DNA from: an uncultured Curtobacterium sp.
Lineage (GTDB): Bacteria > Actinomycetota > Actinomycetes > Actinomycetales > Microbacteriaceae
NCBI GenBank assembly: GCA_913774725.1
Contig: CAJYIG010000047.1
Coordinates: 1 to 7,076 of the forward strand
Direction: 5' to 3'
DNA: 7,076 nucleotides
Below, in pieces: positions 1 through 5,857 of this stretch. Positions within the stretch are counted from its first letter, which is position 1; the number at the start of each line of letters is the position of its first letter. The notes under the pieces are model-generated. The model made no database searches and was not told where the DNA came from. It worked only from the letters and a program-made list of their open reading frames with translations. The position numbers and the translations under genes were made by a program.

Positions 1-1480
1 GGACGAGCGGGGTGCGTGCGCGACGGGCCCGGGAGAGGGCACGCGCGACCGCGACGCGCTGCGCCTGGCCGCCGGACAGGCCGGCTCCCCCCGGTCCGAC
101 CGGGAGGCCCGGGTCGAGTCCCAGCCCCGCCTCGCCCAGTGCGCGGCGCACGTCGTGGTCGTCGGGTCGCGTGTGCAGGGCGACGTTCTCGGCGACCGTG
201 CCACGCACCAGGCGCGGGCGCTGGTCGCCCCAGGTCGTGCGCTCCACGCGGGGTGCGCCCGCCGGGCCGGGCACGCTCACCGTACCGTCGTGCGGCAGGA
301 CGCCGCGGATCGCGGCGATCAGGCTGGACTTGCCGGAGCCGCTGGGTCCGGCGAGCGCGACGACGGTGCCGGGCCCCGCGCGCAGGTCGAGCGGGCCGAC
401 GACGACGTCCGGTCGGCGGACCACCACGCCCTCGAGCACCAGGTCGGTGTCCGCGCCCGCCGGGGCGTCGGGGGCATCGGCGTCGGTCGACGCCGTGCGG
501 CTGCGGTCGTCGAGGACGTCGAGCACGGCACCGGATGCCTCGACGCCGTCCTGGGCTGCGTGGAAGTCGGCACCGACCTGGCGGAGGGGCGCGAAGGCCT
601 CGGGGGCGAGGACGAGGACGAACATCGCGGCACCGAGGCCGAGTGACCCGTCGACGAGCCGGACGCCGATCGACACCGCGACCAGGGCGACGGACAGGCT
701 CGCCGCCAGCTCGAGGGCGAAGCCGCTGACGAAGGACAGCCGCAGGACCCCGATGGTGCCGCGGCGGTACTCGTCGGTGACGGTGCCGATGCGGCCGACC
801 TGGCGGCGGGCACGTCCGAAGACCTTGAGGGTCGCGAGCCCCTCGACCGCCTCGGTGAACGCACCGCCGAGCCGGGTGAGCGCGTCCGACTGCCGCCGCT
901 GGAGCGCCTGGGTCGCCAGACCGATGAGCACCATGAACACGGGGATCACCGGCATGGCGAGCGCGATGACGACCGCACTCGTCAGGTCGCCGTACCCGAT
1001 CGCGACGAGGAGCACCGGGGTCGCGACGGCGGTGAGCGCGAGCTGGGGGACGTAGCGCCCGAAGTAGGCGTCCAGGGCGTCCAGCCCGGGGCCGAGGGCG
1101 GTGGCGAAGCCGGCGCTCGACCGTTCCGCGAGCCAGGACGGGCCGCGCTCCGCCGCACGGGCGAGGACGGTCGCGCGCAGCTCGCTCTTCACCGTCGCGC
1201 CGGCCTGGGCCGCCAGGTCGTCGGTCGCCCAGGCCGCGATCGCCCGGACCACGAACGCGCCGGCGAGCAGCGCGAGCGTCGGGACGAACGCGGCGGGGAG
1301 CTCCCCGTCGGCGAGCCGCCCGTCACGTACCGCGTCGACGCCGAGCGTGACCGCCGTGGCGATCCCCCACGCGATGCCGATCGTCGCGAGCGTGCGGACC
1401 AGGCCCGTCGCCGCGGACGCGACGACGGACCAGCGCGCAGCGCGCGACAGGCGGAGCAGACGAGGGTCGAGCGGCTTCAC
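1..1480 (-). CDS. cydD: Thiol reductant ABC exporter subunit CydD (partial, C-terminus off the left edge)
   Basis: This is one half of the heterodimeric CydDC ABC exporter, which in E. coli moves glutathione/cysteine to the periplasm and is required for cytochrome bd assembly. The GTG start at 1480 follows an AGGAG ribosome binding site (1487-1491, 6-nt spacing) that overlaps the cydB stop. The N-terminus (KPLDPRLLR) and the FGRYVPQLAL segment near residue 140 are typical of CydD rather than CydC. Residues about 15-290 are the exporter membrane domain, with hydrophobic stretches near 20-45, 63-82, 147-190 and 250-292. The nucleotide-binding domain follows: Walker A GPSGSGKSS at 378-386 (Lys384), Q-loop near Gln420, signature LSGGQ at 468-472. 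The visible 493 codons stop before Walker B, so the last roughly 60-100 residues are missing because of the window edge, not a mutation. Family assignment is secure; substrate is inferred from family and context. Confidence 0.93.
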   Translation of the reverse strand, partial: MKPLDPRLLRLSRAARWSVVASAATGLVRTLATIGIAWGIATAVTLGVDAVRDGRLADGELPAAFVPTLALLAGAFVVRAIAAWATDDLAAQAGATVKSELRATVLARAAERGPSWLAERSSAGFATALGPGLDALDAYFGRYVPQLALTAVATPVLLVAIGYGDLTSAVVIALAMPVIPVFMVLIGLATQALQRRQSDALTRLGGAFTEAVEGLATLKVFGRARRQVGRIGTVTDEYRRGTIGVLRLSFVSGFALELAASLSVALVAVSIGVRLVDGSLGLGAAMFVLVLAPEAFAPLRQVGADFHAAQDGVEASGAVLDVLDDRSRTASTDADAPDAPAGADTDLVLEGVVVRRPDVVVGPLDLRAGPGTVVALAGPSGSGKSSLIAAIRGVLPHDGTVSVPGPAGAPRVERTTWGDQRPRLVRGTVAENVALHTRPDDHDVRRALGEAGLGLDPGLPVGPGGAGLSGGQAQRVAVARALSRARRARTPLV

Positions 1481-1486
1481 CGGGGG

Positions 1487-1491
1487 CTCCT
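1487..1491 (-). promoter_or_regulatory. Ribosome binding site of cydD, nested in the cydB stop
   Basis: AGGAG lies 6 nt before the cydD GTG start and shares its first two bases with the TAG stop codon of cydB. This fixes the cydD start at 1480 and suggests that ribosomes finishing cydB can reinitiate on cydD. Confidence 0.8.
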
Positions 1492-2494
1492 AGTGCGCGG
1501 CCTGGTCGATGTGCGCGCGCGAGACGCGCTTGCGGAACACCCAGTACGTCCACGCCTGGTAGGCGAGCACGAGCGGCACGAAGACCAGCGCCACCCAGCT
1601 CATCACCGTCAGCGTGTACTGGCCGCTCGACGCGTTCGTGACGTTCAGGCTGTTCGCGGGGTCGTTCGACGCGGGCATGACGTCCGGGAAGATCGCCGTG
1701 AACATCGCGAGGACCACCGCGGCGATCGTGACCGCCATCAGCGCGAACGCGCGGCCCTCCTTGCCCCAGGCGGCGCAGAGCACGGCCAGGACGAGCGCGA
1801 GTGCGGCGACGACCGAGAGCACGAGGCTGGCCGGGGTCGCGCGGACGAACGCCATGGACACCAGGAACGCGGCGGCGACGACGATCGTCAGGACGCCCGC
1901 CCGGGTCGCCAGGCGCTTCGCCCGCTCGCGGATGTCACCCTCGGTCTTCAGTGCGACGAACACGACACCGTGCGTGAAGAACACCAGCAGGGTCGCGAGC
2001 CCGGTCAGCAGCGCGAAGGGGTTGAGCAGGTCGAGGAACGTTCCCGTGAAGTTGTGTCCGGCGTCCATCGGGATGCCCCGGACGACGTTGCCGAACGCGA
2101 CACCCCACAGGAACGCCGGGACGGCGCTGCCGACGACGATCATCAGGTCGAAGCGACGCTTCCACTCCGGGTGCTTCCGCTGGTGGCGGTACTCGAACGA
2201 CACCCCGCGGGCGATGAGCGCCACCAGGATGAGCAGCAGTGCGAGGTAGAAGCCGGAGAACATCGTGGCGTACCACTCCGGGAACGCCGCGAACAAGCAG
2301 GCCCCGGCGACGATGACCCAGGTCTCGTTGAGGTCCCAGACCGGGCCGATCGTGTTGATGAGGACTCGGCGGTCGGTGTCGTCCCTGCCGAGGAACGGCA
2401 GGGACATGCCGACGCCGAAGTCGAACCCGTCGAGGACGAAGTACCCGACGAAGAAGAGTCCGACGATCGCGAACCAGAGAACGGGGAGATCCAT
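1490..2494 (-). CDS. cydB: Cytochrome bd quinol oxidase subunit II
   Basis: CydB is the membrane-embedded second subunit of cytochrome bd oxidase. It pairs with CydA in the terminal quinol:O2 oxidoreductase that works at low oxygen without pumping protons. The protein (334 aa from this start) begins MDLPVLWF, followed by the family hallmark GFDFGVGM near residues 23-30 and GPVWDLNETW near residues 46-55. Several further hydrophobic helices run to the C-terminal YWVFRKR. Length is normal for the family. I chose the ATG at 2494 because CydB homologues usually begin at or near this MDLP segment, and because AGGA/GGAA sequences lie 9-15 nt upstream. An in-frame ATG at 2509 would add five residues (MELPE) and leave only 2 nt after the cydA stop, but its AGGA directly abuts the start codon. 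Apparent continuation of this frame through cydA (to 3523) is a shadow. The gene sits between cydA and cydD in one transcription unit. Confidence 0.96.
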   Translation of the reverse strand: MDLPVLWFAIVGLFFVGYFVLDGFDFGVGMSLPFLGRDDTDRRVLINTIGPVWDLNETWVIVAGACLFAAFPEWYATMFSGFYLALLLILVALIARGVSFEYRHQRKHPEWKRRFDLMIVVGSAVPAFLWGVAFGNVVRGIPMDAGHNFTGTFLDLLNPFALLTGLATLLVFFTHGVVFVALKTEGDIRERAKRLATRAGVLTIVVAAAFLVSMAFVRATPASLVLSVVAALALVLAVLCAAWGKEGRAFALMAVTIAAVVLAMFTAIFPDVMPASNDPANSLNVTNASSGQYTLTVMSWVALVFVPLVLAYQAWTYWVFRKRVSRAHIDQAAH

Positions 2495-2511
2495 CTCAGG
2501 CAGTTCCATTC

Positions 2512-3924
2512 CTAGTAGACCGTCACGTCGTGCTTGACCTCGCCGGTGGCCTCGTCGACCTCCGCAGGCGCGGCGGGGCCCTCCTGCGCGACCTTCTTGA
2601 TGAGCCCGAACTCGACGACCGCGAGCGCGCCGTAGATCAGCGTGAACACGACCAGGGAGATGAGGACCTCGACCCCGGTGACGTTCGGCGAGACCCCGTC
2701 CGCCGTGCGGAGCAGGCCGAACACGAGCCACGGCTGGCGGCCCATCTCGGTGAAGACCCAGCCCATGATCATCGCGGCCATGGGCAGCGGGACCGACCAG
2801 GTCGCGACGCGCCAGACCCAGCGCTGCGTGGGGAACCGGCCCTTGCGGGTCAGCCACAGGCCGACGACCGAGACGAGCACCGCGCCGACACCGAGGGCGA
2901 TCATCCAGCGGAACGACCAGTAGGTCACCCAGATGATCGGCTTGTAGTCGCCGGGACCGTAGACCTGCGAGTACTGCGCCTGCAGGTCGTTGATGCCCTC
3001 GACCGTGCCGGTGAACGTGTGCGTCGACAGGAAGGACAGCAGGTACGGGATGCGGATCGAGAACAGCTCGTGGACCCCGTCCGGCGTGCCGAGCGTGAAG
3101 ATCGAGAACGAGGCGTCCTTGCCCGTCGAGGTGTTGTAGAGCGCCTCGGCCGCGGCCATCTTCATCGGCTGCGTGTCGACCATGGTCAGCCCGAGCTGGT
3201 CGCCGGACAGCACGGTCAGCGCACCGGACGCGAGCATCGTCCACATGCCGAACTTGAGCGCGGGCATCATCGTCTCGAGGTTCTGGTTGCGGGCCAGGTG
3301 CCACGCGGCGACCGCGATGATCACCGAGGCCGCGACCATGAACGCGCCGAAGAGCGTGTGCGGGAAGGCGGCCAGCGCGACCTTGTTCGTCAGGACGGCC
3401 CAGATGTCGGTGAGCTCGGCCCGGCCCTTGGCCTCGTTGATCGCGAAGCCGACCGGGTGCTGCATGAAGGCGTTCGCGGCCAGGATGAAGTACGCCGACA
3501 TCATCGTGCCGACGCTGACACACCAGATGCTCGCCAGGTGCAGGGCCCGCGGCAGGCGGTCCCAGCCGAAGATCCAGATGCCGATGAACGCCGCCTCGAA
3601 GAAGAACGCGAGGATGCCTTCGAGCGCGAGCGGTGCACCGAACACGTCACCGACGAACCGCGAGTAGTTCGACCAGTTCATCCCGAACTGGAACTCCTGC
3701 ACGATGCCGGTCACGACGCCCATCGCGAAGTTGATGAGGAAGATCCGACCGAAGAAGCGGGTCAGCTGCAGGTAGTGCGCGCGCCCGGTCCGCACCCACG
3801 CCGACTGGAACACAGCGACGACGAGCGCCATGCCGATGGTCAGCGGGACGAAGAGGAAGTGGTAGATCGTCGTCAGACCGAACTGCCACCGCGACAGGAT
3901 CAGGGGATCGAGGAGGTCGTTCAT
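2512..3924 (-). CDS. cydA: Cytochrome bd quinol oxidase subunit I (short Q-loop type)
   Basis: CydA is the catalytic subunit of cytochrome bd. It oxidises quinol at the extracytoplasmic Q-loop and reduces O2 to water at haem d. The 470-residue protein starts at ATG 3924. Key residues, matched by eye to E. coli numbering, are all present: His22 in YHFLFVPL (E. coli His19, haem b595), Glu102 and Glu110 (Glu99/Glu107), His189 in FPHTLFGAF (His186) and Met341 in SFRWM (Met393), the two haem b558 ligands. Q-loop residues Lys255 and Glu260 (KMAAAE) and the TEMGRQPW motif at 392-399 are also present. At 470 residues it lacks the extra C-terminal Q-loop insert of E. coli CydA (522 aa), so it is the short Q-loop type common in Gram-positives. 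The start codon has only a weak GGA ribosome binding site and overlaps (ATGA) the stop of a possible leader ORF. First gene of cydA-cydB-cydD. Confidence 0.97.
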   Translation of the reverse strand: MNDLLDPLILSRWQFGLTTIYHFLFVPLTIGMALVVAVFQSAWVRTGRAHYLQLTRFFGRIFLINFAMGVVTGIVQEFQFGMNWSNYSRFVGDVFGAPLALEGILAFFFEAAFIGIWIFGWDRLPRALHLASIWCVSVGTMMSAYFILAANAFMQHPVGFAINEAKGRAELTDIWAVLTNKVALAAFPHTLFGAFMVAASVIIAVAAWHLARNQNLETMMPALKFGMWTMLASGALTVLSGDQLGLTMVDTQPMKMAAAEALYNTSTGKDASFSIFTLGTPDGVHELFSIRIPYLLSFLSTHTFTGTVEGINDLQAQYSQVYGPGDYKPIIWVTYWSFRWMIALGVGAVLVSVVGLWLTRKGRFPTQRWVWRVATWSVPLPMAAMIMGWVFTEMGRQPWLVFGLLRTADGVSPNVTGVEVLISLVVFTLIYGALAVVEFGLIKKVAQEGPAAPAEVDEATGEVKHDVTVY

Positions 3925-3965
3925 GCGGCGTGTCCGAGCCGGCCCGCCGCGCGCTGTTCGTGCAC
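3921..3965 (-). CDS. Possible leader peptide ORF coupled to cydA (14 aa; 32 aa with an alternative start)
   Basis: A short frame directly upstream of cydA ends in a TGA that overlaps the cydA ATG by four bases (ATGA, 3921-3924). The best-supported start is the GTG at 3963-3965, preceded by GGAAGAGG (3974-3981) at 8-nt spacing, giving the peptide VHEQRAAGRLGHAA. In the same frame a GTG at 4017-4019 would give 32 residues. It falls about where transcription from the candidate promoter would begin, so it could be read as a leaderless message. cydA itself lacks a strong Shine-Dalgarno sequence, so coupling would make functional sense. No recognised domain, signal or membrane segment. The frame is short and could be open by chance; codon use is not clearly coding. 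Treat as a hypothesis. Confidence 0.28.
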   Translation of the reverse strand: MHEQRAAGRLGHAA

Positions 3966-4023
3966 GAGAGATGCCTCTTCCGAGAGGAGGAACTGGTACT
4001 TGTCACCCCGTCGGGACACCTCC

Positions 4024-4053
4024 ACGCTACCGGCCGGACACCTGCTTCGACAA
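4024..4053 (-). promoter_or_regulatory. Candidate promoter of the cydABD operon
   Basis: On the minus strand, TTGTCG (4048-4053) resembles a -35 element and TAGCGT (4024-4029) a -10 element, with an 18-bp spacer. Transcription would start near 4017-4018, about 94 nt before the cydA ATG. This is the best sigma-70-like pair I found in the spacer between the terminator and cydA. The -10 match is moderate, and no experimental evidence is visible. Confidence 0.45.
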
Positions 4054-4060
4054 GTTGTAG
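4048..4060. promoter_or_regulatory. Small inverted repeat overlapping the -35 element
   Basis: CGACAAGTTGTAG is an imperfect dyad around a central G: the half-sites CGACAA and CTACAA agree at five of six bases. One half-site is the candidate -35 hexamer itself, which is where a repressor would sit. The binding protein is unknown. Confidence 0.35.
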
Positions 4061-4092
4061 AGGGACACTCTGCACGAACGTGCAGCGTCCCT
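4061..4092. promoter_or_regulatory. Long inverted repeat upstream of the cydA promoter
   Basis: The centre TGCACGAACGTGCA (4071-4084) is a perfect 6+6 dyad around AA. It is flanked by AGGGAC (4061-4066) and GTCCCT (4087-4092), which also pair, with a 4-nt/2-nt asymmetry between the inner and outer arms. The 2-nt centre is too small for a good RNA hairpin, and the dyad lies upstream of the candidate -35, so a DNA-binding protein site is more likely than a terminator. Its centre lies about 60 bp upstream of the predicted transcription start, a position commonly used by activators. No match to the Rex, FNR or CRP consensus was evident. Confidence 0.4.
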
Positions 4093-4144
4093 GGTCGGCA
4101 CAACCGTGCGGAACGACGGTGCCTGGGAACCCCGTGCACGAACG

Positions 4145-4180
4145 ACGACAGGTGCCGGGCCGAAGCCCGACACCTGTCGT
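4145..4180 (-). terminator. Strong UUCG-tetraloop hairpin, terminator of the osmoprotectant transporter operon
   Basis: Bases 4145-4160 pair with 4165-4180 in a 16-bp stem. Read on the minus strand the loop is C(UUCG)G, an exceptionally stable tetraloop, and the only non-Watson-Crick pair (4155/4170) is a G-U wobble. Read on the plus strand the loop is CGAA and the same position is an A-C mismatch, so the minus-strand orientation is favoured. It starts 32 nt after the substrate-binding protein stop. There is no proper U-tract, as is usual for actinobacterial terminators, so some read-through into cydA cannot be excluded. Confidence 0.75.
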
Positions 4181-4211
4181 TCAGTCCTGGGCGGCGCCGC
4201 GCGCCGGCCGA

Positions 4212-5132
4212 CTAGAGCAGACCCTCGTCCTGCAGGAACTGCTTGGCGATCTGGGACGCCTTCTCCTTGTCGGTGACGCTCTTCTCGTTCAGCTCGATGA
4301 GCTTGTCGGTGGTGAGCTTCTCGTTCACCTCGTCGATGGCGTCGGCAGCCTTCTCGTCGACCTTGTCGGAGACGACCGGGATGACGTTCTGCGGCAGGAT
4401 CAGGTTCTCCGGGTCCTTGAGCGAGACGAAGTCGTTCGCCTTGATGCTCGGGTCCGCGCTGTAGATGTCGGCGAGCTGGACGGTGCCGTCCTTGAGCGCC
4501 TTGACCGTCAGGGCGCCGCCGGAGTCCTCGATCGCCGTGAAGTCGACGTCCACGCCGTAGACCGACTTCAGGCCCTCGGGGCCGTACGGGCGGGTCTGGA
4601 ACTCCGAGTTCGCGCCGACGGTCAGCTTCTCCTTGACGTTCTTCAGGTCGGCCAGGCTCGTGACGTCGTTCTCCTCGGAGAACTGCTTCGTCACGGTGTA
4701 GCTGTCCTGGTCCGTCGCCTCGGCCTCGTCGAGGACGCGCAGGCCCTTCGGCAGGGCCTTCTTCAGCCCCTCGTCGATCTGGTCGGCGCTCTTGGCGGTC
4801 GACTCCTTGTCGAAGTACTGCAGCAGGTTGCCGCTGTACTCCGGCATGACGTCGATAGCGCCCTTCTCGAGCTGCGGGATGTAGACCTCGCGCTGCCCGA
4901 TGTTGAAGTTGCGCTGGACGGTGAAGCCGTCCTTCTCGAGCACCTGGGCGTAGAGCTCGGCGATGATCTCGTTCGAGTAGTACTGCTGCGAGCCGATGAC
5001 GATCGTCTTCGAGTCGGAGGACGCGCTGGAGCCGCTGCTGAGCGGGTCTCCGGACGAGCAGCCGGTCAGGGCTGCTGCGACGCCGAGTGCCGTTGCGGCG
5101 GCGAGGGCGACGCGGATCCGTGCTGTGATCAC
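4212..5132 (-). CDS. opuCC: Osmoprotectant (glycine betaine/carnitine/choline-type) ABC transporter substrate-binding lipoprotein
   Basis: This is the extracytoplasmic receptor of the importer encoded by this operon, of the OpuAC/ProX fold. Residues 1-24 form a lipoprotein signal peptide (basic Arg5/Arg7, hydrophobic core) ending in the lipobox LTGC, with Cys25 as the lipidation site. A Ser/Gly-rich linker follows (about 26-42). The binding domain opens with KTIVIGSQQYYSNEII, then shows MPEYSGN near 96-102 and ATDQDSYTVTK near 139-149, all characteristic of OpuCC/ProX-like proteins. The tail is Lys/Glu-rich. The 306-residue length is normal. The GTG start at 5132 overlaps the previous permease stop (GTGA) and has AAGGA 8 nt upstream, so longer readings of this frame are shadows. 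Exact ligand cannot be read from the sequence. It is the last gene before the terminator, placed after both permeases rather than between them as in B. subtilis opuC. Confidence 0.93.
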   Translation of the reverse strand: MITARIRVALAAATALGVAAALTGCSSGDPLSSGSSASSDSKTIVIGSQQYYSNEIIAELYAQVLEKDGFTVQRNFNIGQREVYIPQLEKGAIDVMPEYSGNLLQYFDKESTAKSADQIDEGLKKALPKGLRVLDEAEATDQDSYTVTKQFSEENDVTSLADLKNVKEKLTVGANSEFQTRPYGPEGLKSVYGVDVDFTAIEDSGGALTVKALKDGTVQLADIYSADPSIKANDFVSLKDPENLILPQNVIPVVSDKVDEKAADAIDEVNEKLTTDKLIELNEKSVTDKEKASQIAKQFLQDEGLL

Positions 5133-5857
5133 GATGGGTTTCCTTCCGGGATGGGATTGCGGGCTCGCTCGCGCGATCCCTGGCGCTGCCGCGCGGACGG
5201 GTCGAGGGTGCCCTTCGGCACCGACGCCCGCTGCAGTGCGGCGAACACGATCTCGAACGCGATCGCGAGTGCGATCACGAGGACGGACGCGCCGAGCATC
5301 TCGGCGTAGTCCTGGGTCTTGAGGCCGAGGAAGAAGTAGCCGCCCAGACCACCGGCACCGACGTAGGCGGCCAGGGTGGCGGTCGCGACGACCTGGAGCA
5401 CGGCCGACCGGACGCCGCCGATCAGCAGCGGGAGGCCGAGCGGGACCTCGACCTTCCAGAGCACCTGCCAGCCGGTCATGCCCTGGGCCTTCGCGGCGTC
5501 GATCGTCACCGGGTCGACGGACTCGATGCCCGCGTACGCGCCGGCGAGGACCGACGGGATCGCGAGGACCACGAGGGCGAGCAAGGGTGCCTCGAGGCCG
5601 ATGCCGAGCAGCAGGCCGAACAACGACAGCACACCGAGCGTGGGCAGTGCGCGGACACCGCCGGACAGGGCGATCGAGAGACCGCGCGCCCGGCCGGTGT
5701 GTCCGATCGCGTACCCGATCGGGACCGCGATCACCGCTGCGATGGCGACCGCGAGCAGGGTGATCCACACGTGTTCCCAGAGCCGCCCGGGGATCGCGTT
5801 GAAGCCCGTGTAGTTGGCGGGGTCGAACACCCAGCCGAACGCCTGACCGATGATCAC
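5129..5857 (-). CDS. opuCD: Osmoprotectant ABC transporter permease 2
   Basis: This is a membrane permease of the betaine/choline importer (binding-protein-dependent transport family), expected to pair with the permease encoded immediately upstream. I place the start at GTG 5857: it overlaps the previous stop as GTGA and has GGAGG 7 nt upstream. A longer reading from 5926 would overlap permease 1 by about 70 bp and add a Pro/Gly/Ala-rich stretch typical of shadow sequence. The 242-residue protein has an extracytoplasmic-type N-terminus, then helices near 30-52, 65-88, 90-110, 143-165 and 188-208. The EAA loop at 120-140 (DAAKAQGMTGW...VEVPL) contacts the ATPase. The C-terminal 30 residues are hydrophilic and Arg-rich. 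Whether it corresponds strictly to OpuCD or OpuCB (or ProW/ProZ) cannot be decided by eye. Confidence 0.92.
   Translation of the reverse strand: MIIGQAFGWVFDPANYTGFNAIPGRLWEHVWITLLAVAIAAVIAVPIGYAIGHTGRARGLSIALSGGVRALPTLGVLSLFGLLLGIGLEAPLLALVVLAIPSVLAGAYAGIESVDPVTIDAAKAQGMTGWQVLWKVEVPLGLPLLIGGVRSAVLQVVATATLAAYVGAGGLGGYFFLGLKTQDYAEMLGASVLVIALAIAFEIVFAALQRASVPKGTLDPSARQRQGSRERARNPIPEGNPS

Larger units (their letters stand above)
3956..4143. repeat. Three copies of the 9-mer TGCACGAAC in the cydA upstream region
   Basis: TGCACGAAC occurs at 4071-4079 and 4135-4143 on the plus strand and at 3956-3964 on the minus strand. The first copy forms half of the long dyad. The copy at 3956-3964 sits in a near-palindrome, TTCGTGCACGAG (3957-3968). 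The two plus-strand copies are 64 bp apart. They could be repeated protein-binding sites or a short dispersed intergenic repeat. Confidence 0.4.

Noticed and set aside
12..1055. Long plus-strand open frames opposite cydD (also 16-729 and 155-646)
   Set aside because: They are Arg/Ala/Pro/Ser-rich shadows of the minus-strand cydD frame, which carries Walker A and signature motifs.
1490..3523. 677-residue minus-strand frame that would fuse an upstream extension to CydB
   Set aside because: The upstream part is an out-of-frame reading of cydA (Arg/His-rich). Real CydB begins at the MDLPVLWF segment.
3921..3965. Leader ORF as a CydX-like small oxidase subunit
   Set aside because: CydX is a single-pass membrane peptide. 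This peptide has no hydrophobic segment.
3974..3987. Small hairpin (5-bp stem, 4-nt loop) in the cydA leader
   Set aside because: Too short and weak to call a terminator or attenuator. Its AGAGG arm is more simply explained as part of a ribosome binding site.
3921..4139. Full 72-residue frame upstream of cydA
   Set aside because: Its first half crosses the candidate promoter and repeats and looks random. Only the last 14-32 codons have plausible start signals.
3925..4211. Riboswitch or Rex operator in the cydA leader
   Set aside because: No recognisable riboswitch core, and no convincing TTGTGAA-type Rex site could be found by eye.
2530..4215. 561-residue plus-strand open frame opposite cydA
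   Set aside because: Composition is Arg/Asp/Glu/His-rich, typical of the antisense of membrane proteins in GC-rich DNA. cydA on the other strand explains the region completely.
3930..5309. 459-residue plus-strand open frame opposite the binding protein
   Set aside because: Val/Leu/Asp/Arg-rich antisense shadow with no domain. The minus-strand lipoprotein has a signal peptide, lipobox and family motifs.
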